NCBI RefSeq assembly: GCF_958979055.1
Contig: NC_084897.1
Location: 24,951,628-25,015,627, forward strand
Length of the DNA: 64,000 bases
DNA from: Alnus glutinosa
Taxonomy: Eukaryota; Streptophyta; Magnoliopsida; Fagales; Betulaceae
Reading direction: 5' to 3'
How positions within the stretch are numbered: position 1 is the stretch's first letter; each line of letters opens with the position of its first letter. The notes below the pieces were generated by a model. That model worked only from the letters and a program-made list of their open reading frames with translations, was not told where the DNA came from and made no database searches. A program made the position numbers and the translations under genes. This document shows, piece by piece, positions 59,515 through 64,000 of this stretch.

Positions 59515-60292
59515 GTTCATTACGTACTGCAGATGGTATTTTGATTCTGGCTAAAGACGAAAATTATACTTCTGTTTAACTTCAGTTCAAAAATTTATGA
59601 AAGTCCATGTCAATGTTTTAAAAAAGCAACACATGTCCTTACGTATAATTAAAAAATAAAAATAATAACAGCTTTAAAAAAAAATAAAAATAAAAACTTC
59701 AAAAAAACTTTAAAAAATTGAAAAAAAAAAAAAAAAAAAAAAAAGAGGACTGATCTGGGGTGGCCGAACCATCCCTATGGCCTTTAGGATGGTTCGGTCA
59801 CCCCCCAAAGAGCTAAATGGCCGATGTGGTCGAAAGACTCGAAACCACCTCCAAGAGCCTTTAGAGTGCCTCAGCCACCCCCGTTTGGCTTGGGCATACC
59901 CTAACTCGAGGGTTTTTTTTTTTCAATCTTGTGGCCTTGTAGGGGTGGTCAAACCCCACCCCATGCCAAACGGGAGTGGTTTCAGTCAACCCCAATTTAC
60001 TGTTTAGGGATAGCCGAACCACCCCATAGGCTGCCACCTCTCTTTTTTTCTTTTTCTTTTAAAAAAAAAAGTTTAATTTTTTTTTTTTAGTTTTTTCATT
60101 ATTATTTTTAATTATGCATATAGACACGTGTAGGTTTTTTAAGGTATGTAATGTGGACTTTTGTCAAGTTTTGGACAGAGGTATCATCTTTGCTTTTAGC
60201 TATAATCGAGATACCATTTATGATACAAAAATAAATCATATGGAACAAAAAATAAAATTGTTAAACCACATGCGACAAAAAAGTACTTAACC
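59515..60292. mobile_element. Inverted-repeat MULE-like element, third member
   Basis: The left arm has GATGGTATTTTGATTCTGGC and TAAAGACGAAAATTATAC; the right arm has its inverse (GTATCATCTTTGCTTTTAGC, GATACCATTTATGATAC). The core is built of GGGGTGGCCGAACCATCC-type palindromes as at 17470-17870 and 19530-19700. More decayed than the other members. Confidence 0.55.
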
Positions 60293-60549
60293 TAAAAAAC
60301 ATTAGACGACTCAGATTCGACTCCAATGCCTTTGGGCCAAATGAAGTCGTGAAAGCCAAGCAATTGAAGTTGCAAGGACCAAGCTCAACCATGGCGGCAC
60401 AGCATAAACTGGTTCCGAAAAACAAGCGAACAAACCAACTTAGAACCATTTAAAGCCTTTTGAGCCAAACCCAGGTGATATCAAATCCATTATGGTCTCA
60501 CTACAGAGCCTAATCCCTCTATTCCAGCCGTCTTGGCGTCATTGGAATG

Positions 60550-60707
60550 AGTAATGCTACACATCATCCCCTTATCCTCACAAAATTGATGTGGCTCTTA
60601 AAATCACCATTGGATCAAAATCCAAGAGTGATATATCAAAAATCCAATGGTGATTTTAAGAGTCACATCAATTTTAAAGGGACAAAAAAATAATGTGTAA
60701 CATTACT
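60550..60707. mobile_element. Small palindromic MITE, member 2
   Basis: Ends AGTAATGCTACAC and GTGTAACATTACT, inverted with one mismatch; inside, TCTTAAAATCACCATTGGAT is mirrored by ATCCAATGGTGATTTTAAGA. 158 bp. A more degraded relative is at 26313-26481. Confidence 0.65.
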
Positions 60708-61950
60708 TCTACAGGCTAGCTACAGCACTCATACCATCACATCTTCAGCAAATTTCTGGTATTTCCGGCCCTCTCATCAGTTAATCCTCCTCCATGGTAT
60801 GGTAGTAGTTTCACGATGTACATGCCAAGAAAACACAAAATAATAATAAAAAAAAAATTTTAAAAAAAAAAAAAAAAATTTGATATATCTGCGTATAGTT
60901 ATTTCATAGACTTTTTCCAAAATTTTGGTTTTAAACTAATGTCTCGCCATTCCATGACGTCATTCATGTAATTTATTATTTTAGTAAATAAAGGTATGAT
61001 AAAATTGTGACACTAAAATTTTGAAAAAAGTTTTGGAAAACTAGCATTTCTTTAGTTGAAAACCAATAAACCACATTTTGAAATCTCATATTATTTTGAC
61101 GAAAAATGTTTAAAATACTGAGCTCACTTCTTTATATGGTTGTGAAAATCACCAATTTTAAATATTAAGTGTACTTTTATTTATTATTTAATTTAATAGT
61201 AATTTTCACACGTAAGAAATTAAAGTAATACAAATTAACTTTGGGCAAAACTCACTTTTGAAAGTCGATTGGCTTGCAAGAGAATGATGCTTAAGAGTTT
61301 ATAAACACATTATTAAGATTAAACTTAATCTATATGAGACACAAAAGTCATAACATACCATTATGCTTCCACAGTCAACGTTCACGGCAGTTCACTCTAT
61401 GAACACTAACTTGATGATATCATTTTCTCTTTTGGTGGCTCCATTACCTATCAGTATTTTAACCTAACTCATAAGTCGTCATCTCCCTAACTCAAATTTG
61501 TGACGTAATTTGACTCTAATACCAAATAATACAAAATTTAGGTAAAACTTAATCTTCAAAAATAACTTCCAAAGAAAGAACGCTCAAAAACTTTCGTATA
61601 CGTATTGAGATTAGACTTAACTCAACACTATAACAGTAACAAAAAGCGAGCAATTTGGGAATTTTGAAAGTTCCTATTGCCATGATAGTGATAAATTGAT
61701 AATGACTCTACAATAATACTTGCAAATTTCGTGCACATAATATTATATGGCCTTACATTTAATTACTGCCAGGGGGAAGCTTCTCTTTCCGCATGCGCGT
61801 GAACATGACCCCATCCCCTCTCAAAAGTCTCTAATAGTTCCAGACAAAATTTTCTAAGCTGTCTTTTCTCATTGCTTTTATTTTATTGCTACAACTGCTT
61901 TAATTTCTAGAATAACTTATTTACAATGGGCTCTGTTAGTCTGTTTGGTC

Positions 61951-61957
61951 TATAAAT
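61951..61957 (+). promoter_or_regulatory. TATA box of the bZIP gene
   Basis: TATAAAT 550 bp before the main ATG and about 170 bp before the first uORF, consistent with the long leader known for S1 bZIP transcripts. Confidence 0.55.
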
Positions 61958-62120
61958 TCCACCTGCAAACTCTCTTTAAAATCTCTTCCTTCTTCTTCTT
62001 CTTCTTCTACACCCTGTAAATTTTGGGCCTCTCTTTCTCAGGTTCTCTTGTTCTAACCCATATCCCCTCTGCGCAAGATCTTTCTCTTTCTTTCTCGATC
62101 CCCTCCATCACCTATTTTTG

Positions 62121-62174
62121 ATGCATAATATATTTTTCTTGATGTTTGAGACTCATGTCTCCAGTAGTCAGTGA
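62121..62174 (+). CDS. uORF1 in the bZIP leader
   Basis: 17 codons (MHNIFFLMFETHVSSSQ) and a stop, overlapping the start of uORF2 by 20 bases in another frame. In Arabidopsis bZIP11 a short uORF likewise overlaps the sucrose-control uORF. Its own peptide is probably not important; its overlap would tune how often ribosomes reach uORF2. Confidence 0.65.
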   Translation: MHNIFFLMFETHVSSSQ

Positions 62175-62286
62175 AATCCTCCTCTCTGGGTTTATGATAA
62201 ACTCCATCCTTCGGCGCAGGACCCACTTGGTTCAGTCCTTCTCTGTTGTCTTCCTCTACTGGTTCTACGTTTTTTCAGAATCATAA
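62155..62286 (+). CDS. Conserved sucrose-control uORF (CPuORF1 type)
   Basis: 43 codons: MSPVVSEILLSGFMINSILR, then RRTHLVQSFSVVFLYWFYVF, then SES and stop. This is the sucrose-control peptide known from Arabidopsis bZIP11 and other S1 bZIPs, with the conserved LRRRTHLVQSFSVVFLYWFY core kept. In Arabidopsis the nascent peptide stalls ribosomes when sucrose is high and so represses translation of the main bZIP frame. The two residues after FS (Glu-Ser) may be an extension of the usual end. It lies 214 bases before the main ATG. Confidence 0.93.
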   Translation: MSPVVSEILLSGFMINSILRRRTHLVQSFSVVFLYWFYVFSES

Positions 62287-62297
62287 ACTAGCTATAG

Positions 62298-62301
<4 letters not shown>

Positions 62302-62359
<58 letters not shown>
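62302..62359. repeat. (CT)n-(TA)n compound microsatellite in the bZIP leader
   Basis: About 18 CT units (62302-62337) run into about 11 TA units (62337-62359), between uORF2 and the main ATG. Length variation here would alter reinitiation distance. Confidence 0.9.
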
Positions 62360-62500
62360 TAGAGTTATTTTCAAATTATTAGCATCTGGGTTCTATGCTT
62401 GGTTATTATCTAGCATAATCCGGATAGAAAAAATCTTGTTTTTTTGTTAGCTTAATATTGATATCAAGAAATAATATTACTGTTTCTGTTAGAACATACT

Positions 62501-62986
62501 ATGGCTTCTTCTAGCGGAGCTTCTTCAGGGTCGAGCGCGATTAAGAACTCAGGGTCTGAAGGCGATCTTCAGCATGTTGTGGTTGTGGATCAAAGAAAGC
62601 GTAAAAGAATGCTGTCCAATCGTGAATCGGCACGTAGATCACGGATGCGCAAACAGAATCACCTGGATGATCTGACGGCCCAAGCGCGTCAGCTCGCAAA
62701 GGAGAACAACCAAATCCTCACAAGCATGAACATGGCCTCTCAGCTCTACTTGAATATTGAGGCTGAAAACTCCATTCTCAGAGCTCAGATGGCTGAGCTC
62801 AGCCAGAGGTTAGAGTCTCTCAATGGGATCATCAATTACATGAACTCCACAAACAGTGTCGTTTTTCAGACCGAGGAGTACACTCAGAGTCAGACCCATG
62901 AATATGATAGCTTCATGAATCCATGGAGTTCTTCTCTCTATCTGAACCACCCCATAATGGCTTCGACCGACGCGTTTATGTACTAG
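62501..62986 (+). CDS. Group S1 bZIP transcription factor (bZIP11/bZIP2/bZIP44-like)
   Basis: A single exon, 161 residues. A Ser-rich N-terminus (1-22) is followed by the basic region KRKRMLSNRESARRSRMRKQ with the invariant N40-x7-R48, then a long leucine zipper (L58, L65, I72 and on to about 115). Small, intronless bZIPs with such a leader are group S1, which pair with group C bZIPs (bZIP10, bZIP63) and control amino-acid and sugar metabolism under low energy. The leader holds the sucrose-control uORF, which puts it in the uORF-bearing set (bZIP1, 2, 11, 44, 53); the C-terminus DAFMY does not let me pick one. Start ATG 62501 is the first in this frame and gives MASSSGASSGSS, a usual S1 start. 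Confidence 0.95.
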   Translation: MASSSGASSGSSAIKNSGSEGDLQHVVVVDQRKRKRMLSNRESARRSRMRKQNHLDDLTAQARQLAKENNQILTSMNMASQLYLNIEAENSILRAQMAELSQRLESLNGIINYMNSTNSVVFQTEEYTQSQTHEYDSFMNPWSSSLYLNHPIMASTDAFMY

Positions 62987-64000
62987 TCTTTTGGGATCCA
63001 TCTTGGTCTTCTAAATATCTCTTGCTTCTTGGGGTCGTTCAGGTTTCTAATAAGTGCACTATTTGATTTAGGTTCTTCATTCTTGAACAGCCCAAGACAA
63101 GAAGATTGTGAGGGGATGGTGATAATAATTAGCAGAGTTTGCACTTAATTAATTGGGTTCTTGATTTGTAAATGGTATCTGCACGGATACTGTTAATCTA
63201 TTGGCCGGTTTAATTGTGTAACTCTTTTTTATTTAATATATATCTGTAGTGCAGTAGTGCTCGACCTTCTGCTCGATCTGTGGTTTTTGCAAGCTTTAAT
63301 TATATGACAATTATTATATTTATATAATAATGTGATAATTCATGTTAGACTTATTACGTCAATAAAAGGATTAAATTGCGGACGCAACGTGCGTGGGTTG
63401 TTCGATTACGCATAATAAAATTTGTATTATATATTCTGGTGTGGTGACGTAATAGTAACGTAACCACCATCAATATAATAGTTTTTCTCTTCCTTTCCGG
63501 CTCTTAAATTAATTTCCATGTGCATAATTGGACAAAAAAATTTGTATTATATATTCTGGTGTACGTGGTGACGTAGTCATTTGGACAAAAGAATATATTA
63601 AGAATTTAATGATAACATTATTGCTAGCTTGGTCTTGCTTCTACACGTACGTTTGATATTGATAGACTATATTTATAAAGGTATGATGATGAAATTTTAG
63701 ATGTTGGGGTTTGCTAGCTAGTGGAGGCTCCTTTGTGCATGGTGGTGAAGTAATGTGGGGAAGAAAGGCTCTTTAGACATAAAGAACATATATAACTAAA
63801 TGATGAGCTCATATATACCTAAATTATTGCCAGGGAGAATAAAACAAAAGCTTAATTTCTCCGAACCTGAATGGATCAACATCCTAATCAAGCAACACTT
63901 TGTTTGCATCTGCACTGATTGCAGTCTTTTTGTCTAGTGTTTTCTTAGGTTTGCTAATTATAAATTAGAAAGACAATGCCTCAAGCATGGTCTATCTAGG
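62987..64000. other. 3' flank of the bZIP gene
   Basis: AT-rich with no gene. TTTGTATTATATATTCTGGT occurs twice, at about 63421 and 63541, as a direct repeat about 120 bp apart, each followed by GGTGACGTA. Confidence 0.5.

Larger units (their letters stand above)
55217..61950. other. Intergenic DNA between the MPK7-like and bZIP genes
   Basis: 6.7 kb with no gene recognised. Contains a decayed CACTA relic (56170-56417), a long TA tract (57386-57453), a GAA tract (58837-58861), an inverted-repeat MULE-like element (59515-60292), a small MITE (60550-60707), and other AT-rich DNA. The frames in it match no protein family I know. Confidence 0.5.

Overview
The window is nuclear DNA of a flowering plant, by gene content a eudicot. 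It has plant GT-AG introns, a plant tRNA-His, a ZAR1-type immune receptor, a cinnamyl-alcohol-dehydrogenase family gene, a plant group C MAP kinase and a group S1 bZIP carrying the plant sucrose-control uORF. AT-rich intergenic DNA full of small DNA transposons suggests a woody rosid (Fagales is a guess only).

Layout. 1-7600: a complete non-autonomous CACTA element (1230-7593) filled with hairpin arrays and a strand-switching GATC-rich minisatellite. 8030-22200: a tandem segmental duplication, each copy holding a two-exon BCS1/HSR4-type AAA-ATPase gene (11182-13637 and 20276-22137); the copies have been invaded by different transposons, so each serves as an empty-site control for the other. 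22200-26700: small elements and the ZAR1 leader. 26775-29336: an intact ZAR1-like NLR. 30767-32878: a TXNDC9/phosducin-like gene with eight exons. 34241-36257: a CAD/mannitol-dehydrogenase-like gene with five exons. 37595-41708 (minus): a bHLH110-like transcription factor with seven exons and a miniature CACTA in one intron. 46681-46752: tRNA-His(GTG). 49407-51921: a Pack-MULE with 132-bp near-identical terminal inverted repeats and a 9-bp target duplication, carrying pieces of an aspartyl-tRNA synthetase gene and a CSLD5-like cellulose-synthase-like gene. 53007-55216: an MPK7-like MAP kinase. 62121-62986: a group S1 bZIP with two overlapping uORFs, the second being the conserved sucrose-control peptide.

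There is no operon logic. ZAR1, the HSR4-type ATPases and the group C MAPK belong to families with defence or stress roles, but their proximity is not evidence of a shared pathway. Exon borders were set by hand from GT/AG sites and reading-phase continuity; all eight protein genes read through without internal stops. No CRISPR array, organellar block or recognisable LTR-type element was found. The most notable items are the Pack-MULE, the architecture of the CACTA element, and the bZIP uORF.
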